A stretch of DNA of 64,000 nt from assembly GCF_932274485.2 (NCBI RefSeq), contig NC_065883.2, positions 15,622,222 through 15,686,221 on the forward strand, given 5' to 3'. Positions 46,627 through 56,948 of this stretch are shown in pieces. A program made the translations under genes and the position numbers. Each line of letters starts with the position of its first letter. Within the stretch, counting starts at the first letter, position 1. A model generated the notes under the pieces. It saw only the letters and a program-made list of their open reading frames with translations. It did not search any database and was not told the DNA's origin. The stretch is from Patella vulgata (Eukaryota; Mollusca; Gastropoda; Patellidae).

Positions 46627-47299
46627 AAACGTTCGAACATAAGCATAGGGGTCCGATATTTTTTTATTTTAGGGGGGGGGGGGGGGTAGAACTGTCTTCA
46701 TTGCAAGTGACCCCTGTGACTGTCGACGCTGCCCGAATTATTTCGGCGAACTCAGGCCGTCACGAAATAAATCGTGTAAAAAATGGAATTGGGCTTCTAA
46801 ACGGGTAAATTTTGTAGCCGTTTCTGAAATGAAATGGGGTTTAACGTCCGACTGGTACAATGCAGACAGTAAGTGTCCCGCCCTAATAGATGACGCATTA
46901 TAATTGCTATATAGCAGAGAGCTGGTTTGATTTACCCTCAGATATCATAGAGCGGCCCGAGAGGGAAACATCGTAGCCCCCTCGGCTGAGAGGCTGGGAT
47001 AGAGACAATGTAGTATTTAACCGGTTAGGTCTGAGTTGTAAAGGATGCTAAACTCAGACCGTAGATATTTTAATAACGCCCAAAGTAGTTTTCCTGGATT
47101 TAACTTTGTAGTTTGCTGTATTTGTTTAATTATATAAACTTAGTAACAACATAAACGGTGTTCTAGAGTTAATTGATGATTGAAATAATTTATCCCTCAA
47201 CGTGAAGTCGAAGAAAGTCATAGACGATAATGTCACATCTAATATTTTTATTTGTTGCTAAGACCACAGGATAGTGTTACATATAGACTAGAAAAGCAA

Positions 47300-47560
47300 T
47301 GTGTTATTTCTAATTTTCGAGTTGCATTTTGGCTTGGTATGCGTGTTGGCACCGTCTTACTGACATGAATGAAAACAAACATATGACCAAGTCGAAGGTC
47401 GACACGACGCTACACAAACCAAAATGCAAGTCGAAAAGTAAACGTCACAACCAAACGAGGGGCGCTATTATCGCGGTGTTTTTAGTTCTTAATTTCCTAT
47501 TTTCGAGTCGACTTTGGCTTGTATAGCGTGCTGTCGCCTCACATTTTGTTTTAACTTAGT
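47300..47560. repeat. Relative of the foldback element at 3538-3872
   Basis: It has GAGTTGCATTTTGGCTTGGT and, inverted, CCAAAATGCAAGTCGAAAAG; then GGCGCTATTATCGCGG (the loop word of the 3.5 kb element) and TGTCGCCTCACATTTTG. The symmetry is decayed. Confidence 0.6.
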
Positions 47561-48642
47561 CATAAATTATTTCCTCATAGATCTTCGCAGACTTTATACA
47601 TATAATATTTAATTTAAGGATATAAATTGAGTTATAGAGAGTTGATTTGATGCAAGTACACTTTACAACAAAAAGAGTAAGTTCTTAAAACTAAAGGTAA
47701 GGAGTTTTGTTTTATATTTCTAAGAAATGGTATTAAATGTTTGATATTGACTAGGAAGATTCCTCCATGTTGGATCAAGTTAAGATGATTTTATCCCCGG
47801 ATGTATAAAGGGGTCAGAACCAAAGTGGGCTAACCCACAATTTTTTTATACCGTGCGCGCCTCATGGGTGTTTTTCAGGGCATCCAGTAGTTTGTTTTAG
47901 TAAGAATGAGGTGTCTCTACTTTCTATATGTACCTAATGTGCCATACTTGTATGATATACGAAAATATATTTTTTTTAAAAAAACCGACTCATCCCCACA
48001 TATTAGTGACCAAATCCTGAGAATAAGAATCAAAACGGTTGTTTGTTAAACAAGCGGTTGCCATGAATACGCCAACATTTTGCAAGAGATGGACAGAGAA
48101 CAAGCTAAAAAAGCGATTTTGGGTACAATCAGGGACCATAATCCAGGATGTTACGGTCTGACACGCGATAATATCAAAAGGAACCAAGATCTATGGGATA
48201 TAAGCATTTTAAGTTTCATCAAAATCGTGTAAAATTGGAACAGACGTCCGGACTGATAGGGGCAACGACAATATACGGTCCACACGAAAATATGAGCGTA
48301 TAAAAAAAATCTTAAAATACACTACTGGTACTATAAACTTAGTATCTGATTTGAAAAGTTTTGTTTAATCGGTAAATAGAAGCGTGTCTTGAATTAAAAG
48401 TGTTTTCATTAAAATTGTTCATTTTTGTGCTTAAGTTTTTGTGGGTTACAGGCCCAAAAAGTAGAAAATATGTTAGAACCAGAGTGGGCTAACCAATTTT
48501 CCCACAAAATCGCAGAAAAAATATTAAAATGAGAACTTAATAATATACTCATGAATTAAGGCATGGCACGTTGGATGTCAAAATATCACTGATCTTGATG
48601 AATCTCAAAAAGTTGTCAAAGTGGGTTAGCTTTGGTTCTGAC

Positions 48643-49129
48643 CAGTGCCGGTCAGGTCATTGACCAAGGCCCACACAAGTACGCGCCGAAGGCTATATAG
48701 GTTCTCCCCCCATGAAAAGTTTGAAAATTGACAACCGCAAACCCGTTTTCCAAGCATTTCAGACCAAAGCCGAAGGCCCACCTGTCAGGTCTTTGACCAA
48801 GGCTCACACAAGTACGCGCCAAATGCGCGCTAGCGTCCGATGGGGTTTTGGGGGGGGGGGGTCTCCCCCCATGAAAATTTTGAAAATTGACAACCGCAAA
48901 CCCATTTTCCAAGCATTTCAGACCAAAGCAGAAGAGGGCAAATTTTTGATTTCCTGATACAATGTCTTGTGTCCTGTCCTCTTCTTTCTTTTCTCCCCTC
49001 CCCTTTCTTTCTCTTTCTCTTTTCTTTTTTCTTTTTCTTTTTTCTTTATAGGCTTAGGCCCACTTTTTTTTAATGAGCTTAGGCCCACCTGTCACGGACA
49101 GGTGGACAGGTGGGCCATGTTCGGCACTG
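48643..49129. mobile_element. Candidate nonautonomous hAT-like element with internal duplication
   Basis: The terminal inverted repeats are CAGTGCCG / CGGCACTG. The flanks GTTCTGAC (48635-48642) and GTCGTGAC (49130-49137) match at 6 of 8 positions, as a decayed 8-bp target duplication would. Inside, a block starting at GTCAGGTC(A/T)TTGACCAAGG and including TTGAAAATTGACAACCGCAA occurs twice (about 48650-48785 and 48785-48935). A CACCTGTC/GACAGGTG hairpin lies near the right end. Confidence 0.55.
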
Positions 49130-49289
49130 GTCGTGACCCCTTCATATTAAGGTTGAAAAGTTTTGTGAATACTGAATATTATGTATCTTACTGAGTTACA
49201 TGTAGCTACTTCAGTCAATTATTTTGTTCTCATAAGATTCATAGAATGGTTAAGAACGAAACGTTATCTACCGAATTTTAGAAAATGAG

Positions 49290-49600
49290 TAAAGAGTATC
49301 CTCGTCGAAACGTGGCTTAGTATTAAACTCAGTAATTGTGTATCCATACAATTGAACCTTGTGCGCAAAGAGGTTCAGGCTACAAAACTTTTATTTTGTG
49401 GTTCAGAGGTCTGCCAAACAAATAAATTTGAAATAAATATATTGTTTTCAGTTCACAAGATAATATCAACGATCCTGTGATAAGTCATGTACCAAAAGAA
49501 AAATTAGTTATACCTAATAATCAAGAAAATTGATTAACTATGGCATCTAAGAGAGATTAATATGTTCAATTACTAAATGCCAATCAAAGAAGTTATGAAA
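49290..49600 (+). repeat. Copy of the GATAAAGACGAG repeat family
   Basis: It has GTCGAAACGTGGCTTAGTAT, TAAACTCAGTAATTGTGTAT and, at 49558-49592, ATATGTTCAATTACTAAATG. These are the same blocks as at 22053-22445 and in the same order as the second part there. Confidence 0.5.
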
Positions 49601-49923
49601 TATGTCATAACTGTACATCTGGAAGTCAAGGGGTGGAACATTTAAACAACCAAACTACAATAGATAGATATAATTTTGATATAATATCTGTAGTTTATTA
49701 TTGCCTAAGTACAATTTAAAGGACAATATTGGTGTCAGTCATTATTACATATATGATAGAACTGGTTAAATACATTTTAAATATAATTTTAAAAAAGAGA
49801 TCATTGCTACGGGAGATGTGTATGTAACACAACACGCGACAACACGACATCACGACAGTATTGACGCAATCACACGACACTATACTCTGTCGTAACATAG
49901 TGTTAGACCGGAGGCTCAGCGCG

Positions 49924-51292
49924 GGGGGTGTCCATCAAATGGCGCAAAACCAACCCCAACTTTTCTAGAGTAAAATTTTACGTAGAATACGCCGCCGAGT
50001 GGTAATCAGTCCGCCGTTGGGACGTTTTCGAGATATTCGGGGTCAAAGGTCAAATGGGTTCATTTGCACTGAATGTGAATGTGCGGTCATTAATGTATCA
50101 TGAAAATAGGCTGAAAATGATCGAAAATAGTCACACTTTCAATAAAAATGTAAACTTTCTAAATTCACCTTTGTTCTTTGTGACCCCAGGGGTCAAAAGG
50201 TCACATTTTCCGTTTTAGCACTAGAAAGATTTAAAGTTTTGAATGTCAGCGTAAAATATAAAAACTAAAGCCAAACCTGTTCTATTTAATAATAGGAACA
50301 TTTAAAATTTAACTCTAGGAGGTCTTATAGCACCGAACTTTTACTTTGGAACGTCGAAAATGATCTTACATAACAGAACCAACACACTTTGAAACCTGTT
50401 TCAAAAATACGTAAAAACTGTCAAATCGAAATCTCTCCGATTTATTTTCACAACGATTGTTATACATAATGATACCAGTTATCTGAAAAACAATTGAATA
50501 GTTTCAGTGTTGGACTCCAGTCTGTAGGCCGCGTGGGTTTCCGAGAATCCCAGTCTAGGAAAACCGACGTTAATCTGTGACGGGAAAACACGAATCGGAC
50601 GACGAGATTGAGTTTTTATGAATTTCGCCGGAACATGGACGCAGATAAAACCGACAAATGCATTGTACATAGTAGTTCACAGGATATATATGTCGTATTG
50701 GTAAATGTTAGCGGGGGTAAACTTTGGCAGGCTTTGTGGCGCGTCCTGCAGTCTGGAGTCCAGTCATGAAATTCGGAGAGATTTTGATTTAACAATTTTT
50801 ACGTATTTTTGAAACAGGTTCCGAAGCGTTTTGGTTCTGTTATGCAAGATCATTTTCGACGTTCCAAAGTAAAAGTTCGGTGCTAAGACCACCTAAAGAT
50901 AAATTTTTAAATGTTCCTATTATTAATTAGAACTGCAGGTTTCGCTTTAGTTTTTATATACTTTACGCTGACATTTATTACTTTAAATCTTTCTAGTGCT
51001 AAAACGGAAAATGTGACCTTTTGACCTCTGGGGTCACAAAGAAGAAAGGTGAATTTAGAAAGTTTACATTATATTGAAAGTGTGATTACTTTCGATCATT
51101 TTCAGCCAATTTTCATGATACAAGAATGACCACGCATTCACATTCAGTGCAAATAAACCCATTTGACCTTTGACCCCGAATATCTCGAAAACGCCCCAAC
51201 GGCGGACTGATTACCACTCGGCATCGAATTCTACGCAAATGTTTACTCTTGAAAAGTTGGGTCTGGTCTTGTGCCGATTTGATGGACCCCCA
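49924..51292. repeat. Foldback element, ~1.37 kb, arms ~520 bp
   Basis: The left arm (49924-50445) and right arm (about 50770-51292) are reverse complements along their whole length. Matching words include GGTCAAAGGTCAAATGGG, GGACGTTTTCGAGATATTCG, CACATTTTCCGTTTTAGCAC and AACGTCGAAAATGATCTT. The ~320-bp loop has its own short inverted pair (TTGGACTCCAGTCTG / CAGTCTGGAGTCCAG). No coding sequence is present. The arms differ by scattered substitutions, so it is not new. Confidence 0.88.
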
Positions 51293-51892
51293 CCCCCACA
51301 AATTAAAACAAATTAACATTTCGTTAAAATGAATTAATATTTGTTAGGAAATAATTCATGACGAAGAGTCGAAACCTGTATCAGAGGCTGCTCGAGCCTT
51401 TATTTTCAACAAAAGTTGTAGGGGGGGGGGGGGTAGTTAAGCGATATGTGGGCTCATCTATTTGGTTGAACTGCCGTTGACTGGGATATAATAAAATTAT
51501 TAGCCCAATCCGAGTTATTATATCTTTATTTTCTTTAAGTTAAGGTTTATAAAATGTCTTTATAAGGATATTATTCCCCTCCCCCCCCCTACCCCATAAT
51601 TATATAATCCGCCACTAAAGGTATAGGTGGAAATGGTCGCTGGTAATTCATATTCATGTCTTAAAATTCTTTTCATCGAAAAAAGGCAAATGTTTCCTGG
51701 TCGACCTCTTTATTCATAACTTTTAGGGCACGTTGAATGTTTAACCGAGTAAATGAATCACAAATTACATCTACAGATATTATAAGCTTTCTCGTAATTA
51801 ATAATACAATATACATGTACTATTTCAGAAATCCCGTACAAATTAAATTGTGTCCATACTTTCTGAGGTGCTAAAAGTATGTTGCTTTAAAT

Positions 51893-51894
<2 letters not shown>

Positions 51895-51928
<34 letters not shown>

Positions 51929-53632
51929 GAGAGAGAGGTACACTCAACTATGGCGTTTTTAGCTTGTTGACCATATAGAGGTCATATTTTTATCCGATTT
52001 AAAAAACCGTATTATTATATCACCGTTACACCCCAAGGACGGCTGAGTTCGATTTTCGTGAAAATCGGTCCAAAACTGACAGACAAAATGGCCGCACTTC
52101 AATCTAAAAAAAAAATATGGTATATCAAGGTTGTGGACCCTATAGAGGTCACAATTTCAATCCTATTTTGATGAAACTTGAAATGTAAGTTTATAACCCA
52201 AAGATCTCGGTTCTTGTCGATATTCGCGCATATCGGAACGTAACTTCCTGAATTATGGCCCATGATTGTACGAAAAATCGCGTTTTAGCTTGTTGGCCCT
52301 ATAGAGGTCATAATTTTTATCCGATTTAAAAAATCCTATTATTATATCACCGTTACACCCTAAGGACAGCTGAGTTCGAATTTCGTGAAAATCGGCCCAA
52401 AACTGACAGACAAAATGGCCGCCCTTTCGTCTCATAGCGTAAAAATATGTTATATCAAGGTTGTAGACCCTACAGAGGTCACAATTTTTATCCGATTTTG
52501 ATGAAACTTGAAATGTAAGTTTATAACCCAAAGATCTCGGCTTCTTTCGATATTCGCGCATATCGGAATGTAACTTCCTGAATAATGGACCCTGATTTTA
52601 CGAAAAATCGCGTTTTTAGCTTTTGGACCCTCGTTACATTATGTTTTTTAAATCGGATAAAAATTATGACCTCTATAGGGTCAACAAGCTAAAAACGCGA
52701 TTTTTCGTACAATCAGGGGCTATAATTCAGGGAGTTACGTTCCGATATGCGCGAATATCGACAGGAACCGAGATCTTAGGGTTATAAACTTACATTTCAA
52801 GTTTCATCAAAATCGGATAAAAATTGTGACCTCTATAGGGTCCACAACCTTGATATAGGGTCCACAAGCTAAAAACGCGATTTTTCGTACAATCAGGGGC
52901 TATAATTCAGGAAGTTACGTTCCGATATGCGCGAATATCGACCGGAACCGAGATCTTAGGGTTATAAACTTACATTTCAAGTTTCATCAAAATCGGATAA
53001 AAATTGTGACCTCTATAGGGTCCACAACCTTGATATAGGGCCCACAAGCTAAAAACGCGATTTTTCGTACAATCAGGGGCCATAATTCAGGAAGTTACGT
53101 TCCGATATGCGCGAATATCGACAGGACCCGAGATCTTAGGGTTATAAACTTACATTTCAAGTTTCATCAAAATAGGATTGAAATTGTGACCTCTATAGGG
53201 TTCACAACCTTGATATAGGGGCCACAAGCTAAAAACGCGATTTGTCGTACAATCAGGGGCCATAATTCATGAAGTTACGGTCCGATATGCACGAATATCG
53301 AACGGAACCGAGATCTTTGGGTTATAAACTTACATTTCAAGTTTCAACAAAATCGGATAAAAATTGTGACCTCTATAGGGTCCACAACCTTGATATACCA
53401 TATTTTTACGCTATTTCAGAACGAAGGACGGCCATTTTGTCTGTCAGTTTTAGACCGATTGTCACGAAATTCGAACCCAACCATCCTTAGGGTGTAACGG
53501 TGATATAATAATACTTTTTTCTTAAATCGGATAAAAATTATGACCTCTGTAGGGTCCACAAGCTAAAAACGCCATAGTTGAGCGTACCCACCCCTCTCTC
53601 TCTCTCTCCCTCTCTCTCTCCCTCCCTCCCTT
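51895..53632. repeat. ~1.7-kb palindrome ending in GA/CT tracts and containing a 180-bp tandem array
   Basis: It begins with a (GA)n tract and GTACACTCAACTATGGCG and ends CGCCATAGTTGAGCGTAC with a (CT)n tract, so even the flanking microsatellites mirror each other. The left arm contains inverted counterparts of the 180-bp units found on the right. The axis lies near 52630. Decayed relatives lack the GA/CT ends (48090-48190, 54890-55245, 58060-58710). Confidence 0.85.
52681..53400 (+). repeat. Four exact-length 180-bp tandem repeats
   Basis: Units start at 52681, 52861, 53041 and 53221, each reading YCACAAGCTAAAAACGCGAT (first unit TCAACAAGCT). Each has TCCGATATGCGCGAATATCG, CCGAGATCT, and TCATCAAAATCGGATAAAAA followed by TTGTGACCTCTA. 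The period is exactly 180 in all three intervals and the copies differ at only a few sites. Confidence 0.95.
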
Positions 53633-54413
53633 CGTTTAAACGAATTAATTATTTCGTTTAAACGAATTATTTGTATTGTTTAAACGAAATGGTTATTTCT
53701 TTATGTATTTTAGGAAAGTATTCAAAAGGTACTCCTCCGAGTCCAGGATCCTTAGCTCGAGTCCCTGGTATGGTCCTCGATTGCCAAGCCATGACACCAC
53801 TGTTTCGCTATGATCATAATACACAGATACATTAATACCTACCACATTAAAGGGACATTAACACTCTTGTTGGGTTAACAGCTCCAGAAAATAAAAAAAA
53901 GCCCTATTCTAAGTATTAGATGTGTTAGTGTCCTACCTGTTGTGTAAATTATCCATTAAATCATATTTTACTTGTCCAGAGGGTTCAAAAATATTTTAAA
54001 ATCCAAGTAACATCTGAAAAGCTTTACGTCAGGCTTTTCAAATCATTTAGTTGAATGTTTCCAATTTTTTAAATTAGGTGTGTTAAGATGAAATTTATAT
54101 CATCAAAGATTGGGACATATTATTCAGTTACAACAAGAGTGGTATTGAGCCTTTAACATAACAATGCACACTCAAGGTTACATTGGTTATATAATATCAT
54201 CTGTGTTTTTATAATAGTATACCATACAGGTATATACAAGTTGTGCATATATTTTAAGGTGGTAAACATAGATGGTAGTGATGCTATCAGGACAATAAAA
54301 CATTGCATAACGTTTGTCCAGATTAGTGCAGCAAAGTAAGATATTAAACCTAATTTCATAATCAAGCCATGGATTATTTAGTTTGGGATGGTAGTTAGCG
54401 CAGTTACGATTTG

Positions 54414-54554
54414 GGAAATTCTAAATTAATAATCGGGTTTAAAATGTAAAAATAATCCTTTCAAATTTTGAACATTGAAGATGAGACTAATCTTAGTGGC
54501 TCAAATAATAAGTATTTTAGATCTTTCTGAAATGGAAATCCATTTTTTAACTAG
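54414..54554 (+). promoter_or_regulatory. 5' flanking block of gene B shared with gene A, separated from the gene by inserted repeats
   Basis: The block from GAAATTCTAAATTAAT to CATTTTTTAACTAG matches 11466-11605. In gene A the first coding exon follows 94 bp later. Here about 2.3 kb (54555-56855) of repeat sequence has come between, so any promoter in the block would now be far from the coding start. Confidence 0.55.
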
Positions 54555-54889
54555 ATCTGTTCGCGAAACAGGTTTAATAGTTTTTATACAACCCAATCAT
54601 ACACTCATACATTAATGTCAACATCTCGTAGATCAATATGTTTTGTTGTCCTGGTTTTTTTTTCAAGAATCTGAAAGAAAAAAAAAAGGATTATTAAAAT
54701 CTGTCAAAAAGTCCCTATTTTATATAACAAAAACATTTCAGCAAGCTAGGTTCCTGTTTTTTTAAAAAACAAATTGCACATAACCTATGTTAACAGATCG
54801 ATTGTTGTAAAACTTTCAGAATAAGCACCAAATAGCCTAGTTAATGGTTTACCGTCAACATTTTACCGATTTCAGAGTTTGACATTTTT

Positions 54890-55245
54890 TTTAAACAAGC
54901 GGTTGCCATGCAAAATACGCCCACATTTTTCAAGAGATGGACAGAGAACAAGCTAAAAAAAAAGATGTTTTTGTACAACCAGGATACGGTCCGATATGCG
55001 TGAACCTAGATCTTCGGGATATAAACATATTTGAAGCTTCATCAAAATCAGATAAAAATTGTGACCTCTACAGGGTCCACAGCCTTGGTATAACATACTC
55101 GTATACTATTTGCGTACAAGGAGTTAAGCGGCCATTCTGTCGGGCAGTTTCGATCCGATTTTTACGATGTTCAAACTCAACCACCATTATGCAATACGGT
55201 GTAACGGTGATATATTTAAACGGATTTTAAAATCAAATAGAAATT
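54890..55245 (+). repeat. Diverged copy of the 180-bp/palindrome family
   Basis: It keeps the unit order: AGAACAAGCTAAAAA, GTCCGATATGCGTGAA, CATCAAAATCAGATAAAAAT, TTGTGACCTCTACAGGGTCC, GCGGCCATTCTGTCGGGCAG and GGTGTAACGGTGATATA. It is a single copy without tandem units, lying inside the insertion upstream of gene B. Confidence 0.7.
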
Positions 55246-55402
55246 TTTGTCCCATCTGAACGACTGAACATTGTACCTTGCTAGGCCCTCCACTCTGCAC
55301 CAGGGACACGAGGAAACCACGAGGAACTGTCTCGGGCAATACTCGTAGCGAACCATCTGGTTAGCGAGGCAGCACCTTTCTCACTGAGCCACCGTGGCTC
55401 TT
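55245..55402 (-). mobile_element. SINE family 1, head half only
   Basis: The minus strand reads AGCCACGGTGGCTCAGTGAG (A-box side), then the B-box region, here decayed, and on to CTAGCAAGGTACAATG and GTTCAGATGGGACAAAAA. A separate tail scrap lies at 55808-55842. Confidence 0.65.
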
Positions 55403-56513
55403 TTGAAAAAATAAAAATAAGATTAGATTTTCAAAAGGGCTCAAATGTTCTTAACGACACCTGCAAATCTTCTAAGTATGATACAATCGTTTTACTTTAA
55501 AACAGCGCCACATGAGAGCTTTAGTTTTAATGGTATTCAATGAAGGCCTATAATTACGTACTCAAATGGCTTATTTTCACTGTAGAACCAAAAACACATA
55601 TTTTGGTAAACATTTAAATTAAACATAATCAATATTAAAGGTGTTGTGCCAAAAATCTATCAGATTAATCTTTTTTTTAAAGTTGCACAGAACCTTTGTT
55701 TATAAACTGATTTTGATAAAACTTTCAGAATATGCACCAAATGACTCAATTTATCGTTCGTTAATGACATTTTACCTGATTTCAATTTCAATCTAGGTCA
55801 AATATCAAATGAAATAGTGTTTAACGTCCTACTGTTCTGCTAGGTCAAATGTCAAATTTCTACTGCGACAATCGATTGCGAATAGTAAATGCTTTCCAAA
55901 AATATCAAGGTATTGACATTCGGATAAAAGGACGAGTAGGATTTTGAAGATTGCCTTACATTTTCAAAATGGTGGCACTTTCGGTGAATTTTAACTTTAT
56001 GAGATTACTCTATAAAGTAGATAGAGGATTCGTATTGACAAATATTTTTAAATAAGGCAAAATTAAAAAAGTTGAAAATCTGACGTCATCTTCTAAGTGG
56101 AGATAATCGGAAATTTTTTGTTGACATTTTTGGCTTAATCCACCCATTTGTAATGTATTCTGAAAGTTTTAAGTCGAAATCTTCAAAAATAAAAAAGTTC
56201 CGCTCAGAATGTCCACCCTTTTCACATTTGAGCATAAAATTGGGCCATACAAACAGCTACAAATTGGTGAAAACCGCATTCAAATTGGTTGAAAAACAAA
56301 AAAAATTTCCTTTGATGTCTAATATTGGTCTATTTTCGTCGATGACGTCACTCCCTGTTATCATTTTTAAAGTTTTAGTTATTCATTCAACTTTTGAACT
56401 AAATAGATTTCGGATAGTATAGAGTTTTATTCTGTAGAGCATGTACTTTTTCAAAAAACGCGAGGAAAAAAAAAAATAATAATCCGAACAAAAGCAATAG
56501 TAGAATAAAAACA

Positions 56514-56845
56514 GGGGTCACGGTGGCTAAGTGGGTAAGACGCTGGCCGAGAAAGTTTCTCCAGATTTTCCGGCGTGATTTCCCCTTGTCAGTGATGCCG
56601 GACGGAGGGCCTTACAAGGACAGCTGTCTAGTCGTTCGGATTGGACAAAAAACCGAGGTCCCGTGTAAACATTGACGTGTACGTAAAATATCCCTTGACA
56701 GTTGGAATTCGATATAAGAGTAGGCCATAGTGCCACTGTCCGGGCAAAATTTCCCTCATAGCACTCTGTATGGCATATGCCCGTCTTTATTAGCCCAGTT
56801 CGGAGCAGAACAGTGGGACGTTAAACTCCAATTCATTTCATTTCA
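56514..56845 (+). mobile_element. SINE family 1, with complete A box but internal deletion of the B-box region
   Basis: The head GGGGTCACGGTGGCTAAGTG GGTAAGACGCTGGC is followed directly by CGAGAAAGTTTCTCC, so the B-box part of the head is missing. The body and the ATTTC tail are intact. It lies just upstream of the leader exon of gene B. Confidence 0.85.
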
Positions 56846-56948
56846 GTATAAAATCTAATTAGAATGTTTTTGTAACTTTATTTTTTCTGTCATTTATTTC
56901 AGACAAAAAAGACTGTTAAATAAATTGAAACGAACAAACCTGTAGACA

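Larger units (their letters stand above)
30453..54413. other. ~24 kb repeat-dominated stretch with no recognisable gene
   Basis: Besides the elements listed separately it holds (CT)n/(GA)n tracts at 31441-31488, 39307-39345, 39585-39625 and 41361-41390, and poly-G runs near 33284, 46673 and 48850. A SINE1 tail (46826-46856) and a block near 46935-47015 related to 1750-1830 are also present. Sequences at 40400-41340, 41510-43080, 44460-45300 and 47570-48630 show only short open frames and no exon-like pattern. The 45300-46050 interval has somewhat higher G+C and may be old retroelement debris, but I cannot name it. Confidence 0.6.

Noticed and set aside
52681-53400. Regular direct repeats considered as a CRISPR-like array
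   Set aside because: The units are 180 bp with no short repeat/unique spacer pattern, and the window is clearly eukaryotic.
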